Assembly (NCBI GenBank): GCA_036001465.1
Contig: DASYUH010000006.1
Span: 1 to 64,000, forward strand
DNA: 64,000 bases
Direction: 5' to 3'
From: Candidatus Polarisedimenticolia bacterium
GTDB taxonomy: Bacteria > Acidobacteriota > Polarisedimenticolia > Gp22-AA2
Below the pieces are notes generated by a model. The model ran no database searches. It saw only the letters and a list, made by a program, of their open reading frames with translations, and was not told the DNA's origin. Shown in pieces: positions 1 to 9,527 of the stretch (its first letter is position 1; every line of letters starts with the position of its first letter). The position numbers were made by a program, and so were the translations under genes.

Positions 1-434
<434 letters not shown>

Positions 435-514
435 GCCTGGGAGCCTCCGGCCCGGAGCGGCGTGCTCCGGACCGGCGGCATTCTACGCGATGTGCCACAG
501 GAACGGCCCGGTGG

Positions 515-520
515 TATCCT
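515..520 (+). promoter_or_regulatory. -10 box close to the phosphatase start
   Basis: TATCCT at 515-520 ends 8 nt before the ATG at 529 and no Shine-Dalgarno sequence lies between. If used, the transcript would be leaderless or nearly so. No convincing -35 box was found. Confidence 0.35.
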
Positions 521-528
521 TCCCGGTC

Positions 529-2631
529 ATGAGGCTCCGAAATCAGCTCATCCTGGCGTTCGTCCTCCTGGCCGTCGTGCCTCTGGGCGCCATCACGCTG
601 TACGCCTACCACTCGTCCACGCGCGCGCTCCGCCGTACCGTGGAGGCGGAGTCGGTCCGCGCCGCAGAGGAGATGGAGCGCCGGGTGGCGGCCGTCACCT
701 CCAGCCTCAGCCGGCGCATCGGAGGGCTGGAAGAGATCCCCTTCCCACTCGCGGCCAAGGACCCGTCGACCCCCCCGGAGGACGCCGACCCTCAGATGAT
801 TGGCCGATTGCTGTCGACTCTCGGCGATGCGGCCTCGTTCATCGAGGCGTTCGAATTCCACCCGGAGCCGGGCTCCGGGGCGCCGGCGGCGCCGCGGCAG
901 CCGGGACGGCGCGCGGCGCGGGCGCCGAAGAGCCCCGGGCATCCCGAGGCGCCCACCCCGCCGGGGAAGAGGCAGCCGATCATCGTCCATCTCCCGAAGA
1001 TCGCCGGCGAGCTCACAAAGGATCCAGAAGTGGCGCCGCTCATCCAGGCGGCGATGGCGCTGATCCCGCCGGGTGAAGCAGAGAAGATCCAGAAGGACAT
1101 GATGTCGCGCCTCGGCGAGCAGGGACAGATGATCGCGCGCATCGTGAAGGAGAAGATCGAGGCGTCGCGCGCCGCCAGGCAGGCCGATGCAGAGAAAGCC
1201 GAGATCGAAAGGAACGAACCGGTCCAGGAGAGAGGGCTGCGGCTGAAACAGGAGTTCGCCTGCGAGCTGAAGCGGCACGGGGAACGGGTCGGCAGCCTCA
1301 AGGCGAGGGTGAGCACCGACCGGCTGCTGCGGCAGGTCCTGTCGCAGACGCGGCGGGACCAGGGAGAAATCCCGTTCGCCCGGGACGGAGCCGGCAACCT
1401 GTTCACGCTCGACGCCGCCGACCTGGCCAGGCTGAACGATCTCCACCTCGCGGCCGAGCCCGGGGCGGAGGGCCCGAAACCGGATGAGAATTGGGTGGTC
1501 GTGACCCACGCCGACGAGGCCACCGGCCTGACGTTCGGACTCGCCCGCCCCGTCGGGGAGTCGCTCGGGGAGATCCGGCGCGCCTCGGCGCGCAACCTGG
1601 GGGCCGGCCTCGGTCTCGCGGCGTTCGCCCTGTTCGGCTTCCTCCCCCTGTCGCGGCGAATGACCCAGAACCTGTCCGACCTGACGCGCGGCGCCGAGCG
1701 GCTGGCCGCCGGTCGCCTCGACACCCAGGTGCCGGTGCGCTCGAGCGACGAGCTGGGCCAGCTGGCGCAGGCGTTCAACCGGATGGCGAAGGAGCTGAGC
1801 GCCAACCAGGAACGGCTGGTCGTGCAGGAGCGCCTGCGCAAGGAGCTCGAGCTGTGCCGCAGGATCCAGGCCGAGCTCCTGCCCAAGAAGGCGCTCCACT
1901 ACCCGTTCGCGGAGGTCGAGGGGCTCTCCATCCCGGCCCACGAGCTGGGAGGGGACTTCTTCAACTACTTCGGCCTGCCGGCGGGGGAGGTCGCCCTGCT
2001 GATGGGGGACGTCTCCGGCAAGGGGGTGCCGGCCGCTCTCCTGATGGCGAACCTGCAGGCGACCCTCCGGGCGCGGCTCCCGCTCGAGACCGACCTCGCC
2101 GCGTTCGCGGACCGGCTCGACCGCGAGGTGGATGCGAGCACTCCCGCCGAGGTGTACCTGACCCTGTTCCTGAGCATCCTCGATCCCGAGCGCCGCGAGC
2201 TGCGCTACGTCAACGCCGGGCACGAGAGCCCGTTCCTCCTGCGCCGGGACGGCCGCGTCGAGCGGCTCGACTCCACCGGCCGGCCGATCGGCCTGATGCC
2301 CGGAGGCGGCTACACCGAGCGCCGGGTCGCCATCGGGGCCGGCGACCGGCTCTTCCTGTATACCGACGGCCTGGTGGACGCCGAGAACGAGTCGGGGGCC
2401 GACTTCGGCGCCGGGCGCCTCGAGACCTTGCTGGGGCGCGTCATTGCGGGGGAAGGAGCCGGGCCTCAGGCCCTCCTGGAGAGGGTCGAGCGGGCCTATG
2501 CCGAGCACCGCGGAGCGCGTGAGGCGGCCGACGACGCGACCCTCCTGGTCCTCCGCGTGGGGGAATGGGCCGCCGCTCCCGCCGTCCGACCCGGCAAGGA
2601 CGCCTCGGCGGAGGCGGCCGCGCAGGCATAA
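529..2631 (+). CDS. membrane-bound HAMP-PP2C (SpoIIE/RsbU-type) serine phosphatase
   Basis: A 700-residue signalling phosphatase. An N-terminal membrane helix (about residues 7-27) is followed by a long charged sensor-like region without a recognised fold. A second membrane helix lies at about 357-378, then a HAMP linker (379-432) and a C-terminal PP2C/SpoIIE phosphatase domain. Metal-binding signatures include GGDFFNYF (~471), MGDVSGKG (~492) and YTDGLVDAENE (~609). Such proteins usually dephosphorylate an anti-sigma-factor antagonist (STAS protein) in a partner-switching pathway. No anti-sigma or STAS gene is nearby, so the target is unknown. An upstream in-frame GTG exists at 424, but the ATG at 529 starts exactly at the first membrane helix and is preferred. 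Confidence 0.9.
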   Translation: MRLRNQLILAFVLLAVVPLGAITLYAYHSSTRALRRTVEAESVRAAEEMERRVAAVTSSLSRRIGGLEEIPFPLAAKDPSTPPEDADPQMIGRLLSTLGDAASFIEAFEFHPEPGSGAPAAPRQPGRRAARAPKSPGHPEAPTPPGKRQPIIVHLPKIAGELTKDPEVAPLIQAAMALIPPGEAEKIQKDMMSRLGEQGQMIARIVKEKIEASRAARQADAEKAEIERNEPVQERGLRLKQEFACELKRHGERVGSLKARVSTDRLLRQVLSQTRRDQGEIPFARDGAGNLFTLDAADLARLNDLHLAAEPGAEGPKPDENWVVVTHADEATGLTFGLARPVGESLGEIRRASARNLGAGLGLAAFALFGFLPLSRRMTQNLSDLTRGAERLAAGRLDTQVPVRSSDELGQLAQAFNRMAKELSANQERLVVQERLRKELELCRRIQAELLPKKALHYPFAEVEGLSIPAHELGGDFFNYFGLPAGEVALLMGDVSGKGVPAALLMANLQATLRARLPLETDLAAFADRLDREVDASTPAEVYLTLFLSILDPERRELRYVNAGHESPFLLRRDGRVERLDSTGRPIGLMPGGGYTERRVAIGAGDRLFLYTDGLVDAENESGADFGAGRLETLLGRVIAGEGAGPQALLERVERAYAEHRGAREAADDATLLVLRVGEWAAAPAVRPGKDASAEAAAQA

Positions 2632-2641
2632 GGAGGCTTCC

Positions 2642-3148
2642 ATGCAGCCGCTGGCCGCATTCAACCTCAAGGCCTGGATCGACGAGCACCGGCATCTCCT
2701 GAAACCGCCGGTCGGGAACGTCCTGGTCTTCAAGGACGCGAACTTCCAGGTGATGATCGTCGGCGGGCCGAACCGGCGGAACGACTACCACATCGACGCG
2801 GGGGAGGAGCTGTTCTACCAGCTCGAAGGGGACATCGTCCTCAGGGTCATCGAAAACGGCAAGCCGCGGGACATCCCGATTCGCGAGGGGGACATGCTCC
2901 TCCTGCCCCCGTTCGTGCCGCATTCCCCGCAGCGGCCGGCCGGCACCGTCGGCATGGTGGTCGAGCGGCAGCGCCTCCCCGATGAAGAGGACCGCTTCCG
3001 CTGGTACTGCGAGGGGTGCGGCGCCGTCCTGCACGAGGCGGCGCTCTACGTCACCGACCTCGGAACGCAGCTGAAACCGATCCTCGAGGGATTCAGGAAC
3101 AGTGAGTCGCTCCGCACCTGCAAGTCGTGCGGCAAGGTCTCGTCCTGA
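2642..3148 (+). CDS. nbaC: 3-hydroxyanthranilate 3,4-dioxygenase
   Basis: A 168-residue cupin dioxygenase that opens the ring of 3-hydroxyanthranilate to 2-amino-3-carboxymuconate 6-semialdehyde (ACMS). Iron-binding residues are visible in YHIDAGEELFYQLEG and in the later PFVPHSP segment. The C-terminus carries two Cys pairs (CEGC and CKSC), the rubredoxin-like second iron site of the bacterial form. Length matches the bacterial family. A strong AAGGAGG lies just before the ATG. It is the first gene of the kynurenine operon, 10 nt after the phosphatase stop, and overlaps the decarboxylase gene. Because the next genes decarboxylate and oxidise the product, the role here is catabolic rather than NAD synthesis. 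Confidence 0.93.
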   Translation: MQPLAAFNLKAWIDEHRHLLKPPVGNVLVFKDANFQVMIVGGPNRRNDYHIDAGEELFYQLEGDIVLRVIENGKPRDIPIREGDMLLLPPFVPHSPQRPAGTVGMVVERQRLPDEEDRFRWYCEGCGAVLHEAALYVTDLGTQLKPILEGFRNSESLRTCKSCGKVSS

Positions 3149-4158
3149 AGATTGACGTCCATACCCACATCCTGCCATCCGCGCTTCCCGATCTGGGCGC
3201 GCGATACGGCTCCGGCGGGTTCGTCCGCATGGAGCATCTGCGTCCGGGCTCGGCGCGCCTGACGATCGACGGGGCGTTCTTCCGGGACGTGCCCGAGACC
3301 TGCTACGACCCGGCGCGACGCCTGGAGGAGTGCGACCGTCACGGGGTCGGCGTGCAGGTCCTGTCGACCGTGCCGGTGATGTTCTCCTACCGGGCCCGCC
3401 CGGAGCACGCGCTCGACCTGGCCCGCCTGCTCAACGACCACATCGCGGCGACCGTCAGCGAGCATCCGCGGCGATTCGTCGGGCTCGGTACCCTGCCGAT
3501 GCAGGACCCCGGTGCCGCCGTCCGCGAGCTGGAGCGGTGCGTCCGCGAGCTGGGGCTGGTCGGGGTGCAGATCGGCACGCACGTCAACGCCTGGAACCTC
3601 GATCGGGCGGAGATCTTCCCCGTCTTCCAGAGCGCCAGCGATCTCGGCGCCGCGGTGTTCGTCCATCCCTGGGAGATGCTGGGCTCCGAGCGCATGCCCA
3701 GGTACTGGCTGCCATGGCTCGTGGGCATGCCGGCCGAGCTGGCGCTCGCCCTGTGCTCCCTGATCTTCGGCGGAGTCCTGGAGCGGCTGCCGCGCCTGCG
3801 AATCGCCTTCGCCCACGGCGGCGGCGCCTTCCCGGGGACCCTCGGGAGGATCGAGCGCGGCTTCCACGCCCGCCCCGACCTGTGCGCGGTGGACAACCCG
3901 GTCAGCCCGCGCGCCCACCTGGGCAAGTTCTTCGTCGACTCGCTGGTCCACGATCCCGATACGCTCCGCTTTCTCCTGCGCCTCGTCGGCCCCGACCGGG
4001 TGGCGCTCGGATCCGACTACCCGTTTCCGCTTGGCGAGGAGGTCCCCGGCAGGATGATCGAGACGATGACCGATCTCACCCCCGACGTGAAGGACCGCCT
4101 GCTCGCCGGCACGGCGCTGCAATTCCTCGGGAGGCGGCGCGAGGACTTCCTGCCGTGA
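3127..4158 (+). CDS. nbaD: 2-amino-3-carboxymuconate-6-semialdehyde decarboxylase (ACMSD)
   Basis: An amidohydrolase-superfamily metalloenzyme that decarboxylates ACMS to 2-aminomuconate 6-semialdehyde, diverting it from spontaneous quinolinate formation. The metal ligands appear in order: HTH near the N-terminus, His in FVHPWEM, His in AFAHGGGAFP and Asp in GSDYPFPLGE. Length (~340) is typical. The start is doubtful. The first standard start is GTG 3127, overlapping the preceding gene by 22 nt with no good ribosome site. Homologous ACMSDs begin MKID..., and here a CTG at 3145 directly precedes the KID codons, overlaps the upstream stop as CTGA and has AAGG 7 nt before it. The true start may therefore be CTG 3145. 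The 3' end overlaps kynureninase by 4 bp. Confidence 0.92.
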   Translation: MRQGLVLKIDVHTHILPSALPDLGARYGSGGFVRMEHLRPGSARLTIDGAFFRDVPETCYDPARRLEECDRHGVGVQVLSTVPVMFSYRARPEHALDLARLLNDHIAATVSEHPRRFVGLGTLPMQDPGAAVRELERCVRELGLVGVQIGTHVNAWNLDRAEIFPVFQSASDLGAAVFVHPWEMLGSERMPRYWLPWLVGMPAELALALCSLIFGGVLERLPRLRIAFAHGGGAFPGTLGRIERGFHARPDLCAVDNPVSPRAHLGKFFVDSLVHDPDTLRFLLRLVGPDRVALGSDYPFPLGEEVPGRMIETMTDLTPDVKDRLLAGTALQFLGRRREDFLP

Positions 4159-5429
4159 CGGCGGAAGCCTTCCGACCGGACGAGGCGTTCGCCCGGGAGC
4201 TCGACGCCGCCGATCCTCTGGGGCGGTTCCGCGATGGTTTCGAGATCCCCGCGGGCGCCGACGGGAAGCCGGCCGCCTACCTCTGCGGACACTCTCTGGG
4301 CCTGATGCCGAAGGGGGCCCGCCCGCTCGTCGACTCGGAGATGGAGGACTGGGCCCGCCTGGGTGTCGCGGGACACTTCGCCGCGGGGAACCCCTGGTAT
4401 TCGTACCACGAGCGGTTCCGGGAGAGCGGCGCCCGCCTCGTCGGCGGCCGGCCCGGGGATGTCGTGATGATGAACTCCCTCACCGTCAATCTGCATCTCA
4501 TGATGGCGACCTTCTACCGGCCCGCCGGCGGACGACACGCCATCCTGATCGAGGCGGGGGCCTTTCCCTCCGATCGCTACGCCGTGGCCTCGCAGGTCCG
4601 CCACCATGGCTTCGATCCCGAGGCTTCCCTGATCCTGGCCCGCCCCCGGCCGGAGGAATCGGTCCTCCGGACCGAGGATCTGGAACGGCTGATCGAGGAG
4701 CGCGGCGCGGAGATCGCGCTGGTCCTCCTGCCCGGTGTGCAGTACCGGACCGGAGAAGTCCTCGACACCGGGCGCCTGTCCGCGGCGGCGCGGCGGCAGG
4801 GGTGCCGCGTCGGCCTCGACCTGGCGCACGCGGTGGGGAACGTCCCGCTGCGCCTCGACGAGTGGGGAGTTGATTTCGCGGTCTGGTGCTCCTACAAGTA
4901 CCTGAACGCCGGGCCGGGCGCCGTGGGTGGCTGTTTCGTTCATGCACGGCACGGCGCCGAGCCGACCCTGCCGCGACTCGCCGGCTGGTGGGGGAACGAC
5001 CCGGAGACCCGCTTCGCCATGCCCGACGAGTTCGTGCCGCGCGCCGGGGCCGACGGCTGGCAGGTGAGCAACCCGCCGATCCTGTCGATGGCCCCCCTTC
5101 TCGCGTCGCTGACCCTCTTCGAGGAGGCGGGGCTCGAGTCGTTGAGAGCCCGATCGGTGCGGCTGACCGGCTATCTGCTGTCCCTCATCGATCACGTGGG
5201 GGCCGCTCGCTTCGACGTGCTGACCCCGCGCGAGCCGGCGCGGCGCGGCTGCCAGGTCTCGCTGCGGGTGCGCCGCGGGGCGCGCGACCTGGTCGAGGCG
5301 CTCGCCGCATCGGGTGTCGTGTGCGATTTCCGCGAGCCGGACGTCCTGCGCGTCTCGGCGGCGCCGCTCTACAACCGCTTCCACGACGTCTGGCGGTTCG
5401 CCCAGGTCCTCGGGAGACATGCGGCATGA
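4155..5429 (+). CDS. kynU: kynureninase
   Basis: A PLP enzyme of 424 residues that cleaves kynurenine or 3-hydroxykynurenine to (3-hydroxy)anthranilate and alanine. The PLP lysine lies in the diagnostic WCSYKYLNAGPGA motif. Other conserved segments include YLCGHSLGLMP near the N-terminus and GWWGNDPETRF. The GTG start overlaps the preceding stop as GTGA, a translational-coupling arrangement, and the gene in turn overlaps the monooxygenase by ATGA. With 3-hydroxyanthranilate dioxygenase in the same operon, the physiological substrate is most likely 3-hydroxykynurenine. Confidence 0.95.
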   Translation: MTAEAFRPDEAFARELDAADPLGRFRDGFEIPAGADGKPAAYLCGHSLGLMPKGARPLVDSEMEDWARLGVAGHFAAGNPWYSYHERFRESGARLVGGRPGDVVMMNSLTVNLHLMMATFYRPAGGRHAILIEAGAFPSDRYAVASQVRHHGFDPEASLILARPRPEESVLRTEDLERLIEERGAEIALVLLPGVQYRTGEVLDTGRLSAAARRQGCRVGLDLAHAVGNVPLRLDEWGVDFAVWCSYKYLNAGPGAVGGCFVHARHGAEPTLPRLAGWWGNDPETRFAMPDEFVPRAGADGWQVSNPPILSMAPLLASLTLFEEAGLESLRARSVRLTGYLLSLIDHVGAARFDVLTPREPARRGCQVSLRVRRGARDLVEALAASGVVCDFREPDVLRVSAAPLYNRFHDVWRFAQVLGRHAA

Positions 5430-6784
5430 ACGCGCCTTCGGCCGGAGCGGGGGCGACAGACCGCGGGACGGCCGTCCTGGTCGGCGCCGGCCTGGGCGGG
5501 TCGCTCATGGCGATCCTGCTCGGCCAGGCGGGGTACGCCGTCCGGGTGTTCGAGCGGCGCGCCGATCCGCGCTCGGCGACGATCCAGGCGGGTCGGTCGA
5601 TCAACCTCGCCCTGTCCGCCCGGGGCATCCACGCGTTGAAGCAGGCCGGCATCGACCGGGAGGTCCTGGCGATGGCCGTCCCGATGCGCGGACGGATGAT
5701 CCACGGGACGGGCGGCCGGACCGATTTCCAGCCGTACGGGACGCGCGCCGACCAGGTGAACCACTCGGTCTCCCGGGGGGAGCTGAATCTCGCCCTGGTG
5801 AACGCCGCGGAGAAGTCGGCCGACGTCCGCTTCGCGTTCGGGCGCCGGTGCGAGTCGATCGATCCCGATCGCGGCGAGGTGGTCCTGGCAGGCGGCGCCG
5901 AGGCCGGGCCGAGGACGGAGGCGGGCGGCTTCATCGTCGGGGCGGACGGCGCCTTCTCGGTCGTCCGCCGGGCGCTCATGAGGCAGGACCGGTTCGAGTA
6001 CAGCCAGTCGTTCCTGTCGCATGGCTACAAGGAGCTGACGATCCCGGCGGGGCCCGGCGGGCGCTTCCTTCTGGAGCGGGAGGCCCTGCACATCTGGCCG
6101 CGCGGCGGATTCATGATGATCGCCCTTCCCAATCGCGACGGATCGTTCACCTGCACGCTCTTCCTGCCGTTCGAAGGGGAGAACAGCTTCGCGTCGCTCG
6201 CGGCCGGGGCGGACGTCGAGCGCTTCTTCGCGCGCGTCTTCCCGGATGCCGTGGGGCTCCTGCCCGAAATCGCCGCGCAGTACGTCACGAATCCGACCGG
6301 CTCGATGGTGACGATCCGCTGCAGCCCGTGGCGCCACGCCGGCCGGGTCGTCCTCCTGGGCGACGCCTGCCACGCCGTCGTCCCGTTCCACGGACAGGGG
6401 GCCAACGCCGCCTTCGAGGACTGCGTCGTCCTTCGCGATTGTTTGAGGCGCCATGCGGACGACCCGGAGGCGGCCTTCGGCGCCTTCGAGCGGCTGCGCC
6501 GCGAGAACACCGACGCCCTGGCCGACCTGTCGATCGCCAACTTCGAGGAGATGAAGCACCACACCGGATCGCGCCTGTTCCTGCTGAAGAAGTCGCTCGA
6601 GAAGGGGCTGCACCGCCTGTTTCCCGCGTGGTTCGTGCCCCTCTACATGATGATCTCCTTTACCCTGACTCCGTACGCCGAGGCCCGCCGCCGCGCCCGC
6701 CGCCAGGCGCGCGCCATCGCGCTGGCCGCGGCCTCGGCCCTGTTCGCCGCCGTGGCGTTCGTTCTCTGGCTCTCCCGGGGGTGA
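5426..6784 (+). CDS. kmo: kynurenine 3-monooxygenase
   Basis: A class A FAD monooxygenase of 452 residues that hydroxylates L-kynurenine with NADPH and O2. The Rossmann FAD motif GAGLGGSLMA is at about residues 20-29, and the second FAD motif LLGDACHAVVPFHGQG is near residue 310. A C-terminal hydrophobic segment (about 430-449) could anchor it to the membrane, as in eukaryotic KMO. The start ATG overlaps the kynureninase stop (ATGA). Only 4 nt separate it from tryptophan dioxygenase, so the genes are clearly cotranscribed. Confidence 0.95.
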   Translation: MNAPSAGAGATDRGTAVLVGAGLGGSLMAILLGQAGYAVRVFERRADPRSATIQAGRSINLALSARGIHALKQAGIDREVLAMAVPMRGRMIHGTGGRTDFQPYGTRADQVNHSVSRGELNLALVNAAEKSADVRFAFGRRCESIDPDRGEVVLAGGAEAGPRTEAGGFIVGADGAFSVVRRALMRQDRFEYSQSFLSHGYKELTIPAGPGGRFLLEREALHIWPRGGFMMIALPNRDGSFTCTLFLPFEGENSFASLAAGADVERFFARVFPDAVGLLPEIAAQYVTNPTGSMVTIRCSPWRHAGRVVLLGDACHAVVPFHGQGANAAFEDCVVLRDCLRRHADDPEAAFGAFERLRRENTDALADLSIANFEEMKHHTGSRLFLLKKSLEKGLHRLFPAWFVPLYMMISFTLTPYAEARRRARRQARAIALAAASALFAAVAFVLWLSRG

Positions 6785-6788
6785 TGCG

Positions 6789-7571
6789 ATGGAACTGACC
6801 TACGCGAAATACCTGAGGCTTCAAGAGCTCCTGGACCTCCAGGAGCCGCGCTCCAGTCCTCCGGAGCACGACGAGACGCTGTTCATCGTCATCCACCAGG
6901 TCTACGAGCTCTGGTTCAAGCTGCTCCTGCACGAGTTCGACAAGATCGGCAGGGACTTCGAGGCCGGCGACCTGTTCGGCGCCATCGCCACCTTCAAGCG
7001 GGTCCGGATGATCCTCAAGACCCTGGTGGCGCAGATCGACATCCTCGAGACCATGACCCCGATGTCGTTCCTGGCCTTCCGCGACCGGCTCGAGACCGCC
7101 TCCGGGTTCCAGTCGGCGCAGTTCCGGGAGCTGGAGTTCCTGCTGGGGGTGAAACGTCCGGACATGCTGCGTTACCAGCCGCCCGGCGACGCATCGCGCG
7201 AGCGGCTGGAGAAGCGGCTGGCCGATCGCTCTCTCGTCGATCGCTTCTATCAATTCCTGATGACGCGCGGGGTGGCGATCCCGGCCGCCCTGCGGGCGCG
7301 GGACGTGCGCCAGCCGAACGGGCCGGACCCGGAGATCCAGGAGGGGCTCCTGCGCCTGTACCGGACGCAGCCGGACGCCGCGATCCTCCTCGAGCTGATG
7401 ACCGACTTCGACGAGGGGCTGCAGGAGTGGCGCTACCGCCACGTCAAGATGGTCGAGCGGACCATCGGCAACCAGCGCGGCACCGGCGACTCTCCCGGCG
7501 TCGAGTTCCTGAAGGGATCCCTCTTCCACCCGGTCTTCCCCGACCTCTGGGCGATCAGGAGCCGGGTCTGA
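6789..7571 (+). CDS. kynA: tryptophan 2,3-dioxygenase
   Basis: A haem dioxygenase of 260 residues that opens L-tryptophan to N-formylkynurenine, the entry step of the operon. Conserved elements include YAKYLRLQELL at the N-terminus, the distal HDETLFIVIHQVYELWFK block, and RHVKMVERTIGNQRGTGDS, which holds the proximal His and substrate loop. Size is normal for the bacterial enzyme. It is the last plus-strand gene of the cluster. No kynurenine formamidase gene is present in this operon, so that step must be encoded elsewhere. Confidence 0.95.
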   Translation: MELTYAKYLRLQELLDLQEPRSSPPEHDETLFIVIHQVYELWFKLLLHEFDKIGRDFEAGDLFGAIATFKRVRMILKTLVAQIDILETMTPMSFLAFRDRLETASGFQSAQFRELEFLLGVKRPDMLRYQPPGDASRERLEKRLADRSLVDRFYQFLMTRGVAIPAALRARDVRQPNGPDPEIQEGLLRLYRTQPDAAILLELMTDFDEGLQEWRYRHVKMVERTIGNQRGTGDSPGVEFLKGSLFHPVFPDLWAIRSRV

Positions 7572-7575
7572 GCCA

Positions 7576-7605
7576 GGAGCCTGACCGAGTCCTCGGACAG
7601 GCTCC
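7576..7605. terminator. bidirectional hairpin between convergent kynurenine operons
   Basis: An 8-bp outer stem (GGAGCCTG at 7576-7583 with CAGGCTCC at 7598-7605) continues into an inner CCGAG/CTCGG stem. It lies in the 39-nt gap between two converging genes. There is no U-tract, so it may be a processing or weak termination structure. Its arm resembles a motif found at other gene ends in the window. Confidence 0.6.
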
Positions 7606-7610
7606 CAGGC

Positions 7611-8036
7611 TCAATCGATCGTGGCGATCACCTTCAGCTCGATGGCGATGTCGGTCGGCAGGCGCGTGACCTCGACGGTGGTGCGCGACGGGCGGTCGTC
7701 CTTGAAGTGCTCGGCGTAGATCCGGTTGTACTCCGCGAAATCGTCCATGCTGGTCAGGAAGACCGTCACGTCGACGATTCGGTCCCACGACGAGCCGGCA
7801 TCCTCGAGGACCGTGCGGACGTTCTGGAAAACGGAGCGGCACTGCGCGACGATGTCGTGCGCCACGACCCGCCCGGCGGCGTCGCGCGTCACGCCCGGGA
7901 TCTCCTTCGATCCGCGCGTCCGCGGCCCGATGCCGGACAGGAACAGGAAGCCGCCGGCCCGGCGGGCGTGCGGGTACGGCCCGACCGGCTCCGGCGCCCT
8001 CGGGCTCTGGATCGAGCCGTCCTTCTCACCCTTCAT
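7611..8036 (-). CDS. RidA-family deaminase, probable 2-aminomuconate deaminase
   Basis: A 141-residue RidA/YjgF-fold protein that hydrolyses enamine/imine intermediates. The conserved C-terminal block RTTVEVTRLPTDIAIELKV contains the substrate-carboxylate-binding Arg. In the Pseudomonas 2-nitrobenzoate/kynurenine cluster a protein of this family (NbaF) deaminates 2-aminomuconate. The adjacent aminomuconate semialdehyde dehydrogenase supports that role here. The ATG at 8036 is favoured over a GTG at 8057 because GGGAGGG lies just upstream. It is 21 nt downstream of the dehydrogenase gene, in the same operon. A general RidA housekeeping role cannot be excluded. Confidence 0.85.
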   Translation of the reverse strand: MKGEKDGSIQSPRAPEPVGPYPHARRAGGFLFLSGIGPRTRGSKEIPGVTRDAAGRVVAHDIVAQCRSVFQNVRTVLEDAGSSWDRIVDVTVFLTSMDDFAEYNRIYAEHFKDDRPSRTTVEVTRLPTDIAIELKVIATID

Positions 8037-8057
8037 CGTGAACCCTCCCGGAGGCAC

Positions 8058-9527
8058 TCAATCTCCCGACGCATCGTGCGGGAACTGGATGCAGACGTTT
8101 TTCGGCTCGGTGAAGAAGCGAAGCGCCTCCTCTCCCCCCTCGCGCCCGAGCCCGCTGCGCTTCATGCCGCCGAACGGCACGCGCAGATCGCGCAGCATCC
8201 AGCAGTTGATCCAGACGGTCCCCGAGGCGATGCGTTCGGCCAGGCGGTGGGCCCGCGGCAGGCTCTCGGTCCAGACCGAAGCGGCGAGACCGTAGTCGGT
8301 GCCGTTCGCCCAGGCGACGACCTCGTCCTCGCTCCGGAACGGCGTGATCGTGACGACCGGCCCGAAGATCTCCTCCCGGTTCACGCTCGACGCGACCGGG
8401 AGGTCCGTGATCACCGTCGGCTCGACGAAGAAGCCCCCGCGGCAGCGCTCGCTGACGGCCGTCCTCGGCGGGCCGCCGCCGCACAGGATCCGGCCGCCGT
8501 CCCGTCGGGCCTGCTCGATGTACCCCAGGACCTTGTCGCGGTGGGCGGCCGAGATCAGGGCCCCCTGCTCGGTGTCCGGATCGAGAGGATCGCCGAGGCG
8601 CAGCCGCGACGCCCGGCCCGTGAAGTCCTCGACGAAGCTCCTGTAGGCCTCCTGCTCGACGAACAGGCGGGAGCCGCTCAGACAGATCTCCCCCTGGTTG
8701 GTGAACGCCGCCTTGAGAGCGGCCGCGACCGCCTCGTCGTGGTCGGCATCCGCGAAGATGATGTTCGGGTTCTTCCCCCCCATCTCGAGCGCCACCTTCT
8801 TGAACAGCGGGGCGGCGTTCCTGGCGATGTCCGCCCCGGTCGCGGTGCTCCCGGTGAACGACAGGGTCAGGATCTCCGGGTGGCGCGCGATCGCCGCTCC
8901 GACGCTCGCGCCGCGCCCGTGGACGATGTTGAGGACGCCCGGAGGGAGCCCCGCGTCCCGGGCGATCTCCGCCAGCATGTGGGCGGTCATGGGCGTCAGC
9001 TCGGAAGGCTTCGCCACCGCGGTGTTCCCGACCGCCAGGGCGGGGGCGACCTTCCAGGTCAGGAGATAGAGAGGCAGGTTCCAGGGGGAGATCAGGCCGG
9101 CGACACCGCGCGGCCGGCGCAGCGTGTAGTTGATCGCCTTCCGGTCGGTGGCGTGCGACTCGGAATGATCGTGCAGCGCCGCCGTGGCGAAGAACCGGAA
9201 GTTCCTGGCCGCCCGCGGAATGTCGAGAGCGCGCGCCAGCGCGAGAGGCTTTCCGGTGTCGATGCTCTCGGCGCGCGCCAGGTCCTCGAGACGGGACTCG
9301 ATCCGAGCGGCGATGGCGAGCAGCAGCCTGGCGCGCTCCTCGGCAGGCAGGCCGGACCAGGCCGGGAACGCCCGGCGGGCCGCCTCGACCGCCCGCTCGA
9401 CGTCGCGCTCGTCGCCGTCCCCGACCGACGAGTACGCGGCCCCGGTGGCCGGCTCGAGATTGTCGAGGTACCGGCCGGAGGCCGGCTCCACCAGGGCGCC
9501 GTCGATGTAGTTCGCGATCACAGGCAT
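8058..9527 (-). CDS. nbaE: 2-aminomuconate 6-semialdehyde dehydrogenase (ALDH superfamily)
   Basis: An NAD-dependent aldehyde dehydrogenase of 489 residues. It has the oxyanion Asn in SPWNLP (~150), the general base Glu in LEMGGKN (~250), the catalytic Cys in GEICLSGSRLF (~281) and the EEIFGPVV motif near the C-terminus. By sequence style and neighbours it fits the class that oxidises 2-aminomuconate 6-semialdehyde, the ACMSD product (compare human ALDH8A1 and NbaE/AmnC). The ATG at 9527 overlaps the upstream SDR gene by 10 bp. The substrate is inferred from context; the superfamily is certain. Confidence 0.88.
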   Translation of the reverse strand: MPVIANYIDGALVEPASGRYLDNLEPATGAAYSSVGDGDERDVERAVEAARRAFPAWSGLPAEERARLLLAIAARIESRLEDLARAESIDTGKPLALARALDIPRAARNFRFFATAALHDHSESHATDRKAINYTLRRPRGVAGLISPWNLPLYLLTWKVAPALAVGNTAVAKPSELTPMTAHMLAEIARDAGLPPGVLNIVHGRGASVGAAIARHPEILTLSFTGSTATGADIARNAAPLFKKVALEMGGKNPNIIFADADHDEAVAAALKAAFTNQGEICLSGSRLFVEQEAYRSFVEDFTGRASRLRLGDPLDPDTEQGALISAAHRDKVLGYIEQARRDGGRILCGGGPPRTAVSERCRGGFFVEPTVITDLPVASSVNREEIFGPVVTITPFRSEDEVVAWANGTDYGLAASVWTESLPRAHRLAERIASGTVWINCWMLRDLRVPFGGMKRSGLGREGGEEALRFFTEPKNVCIQFPHDASGD

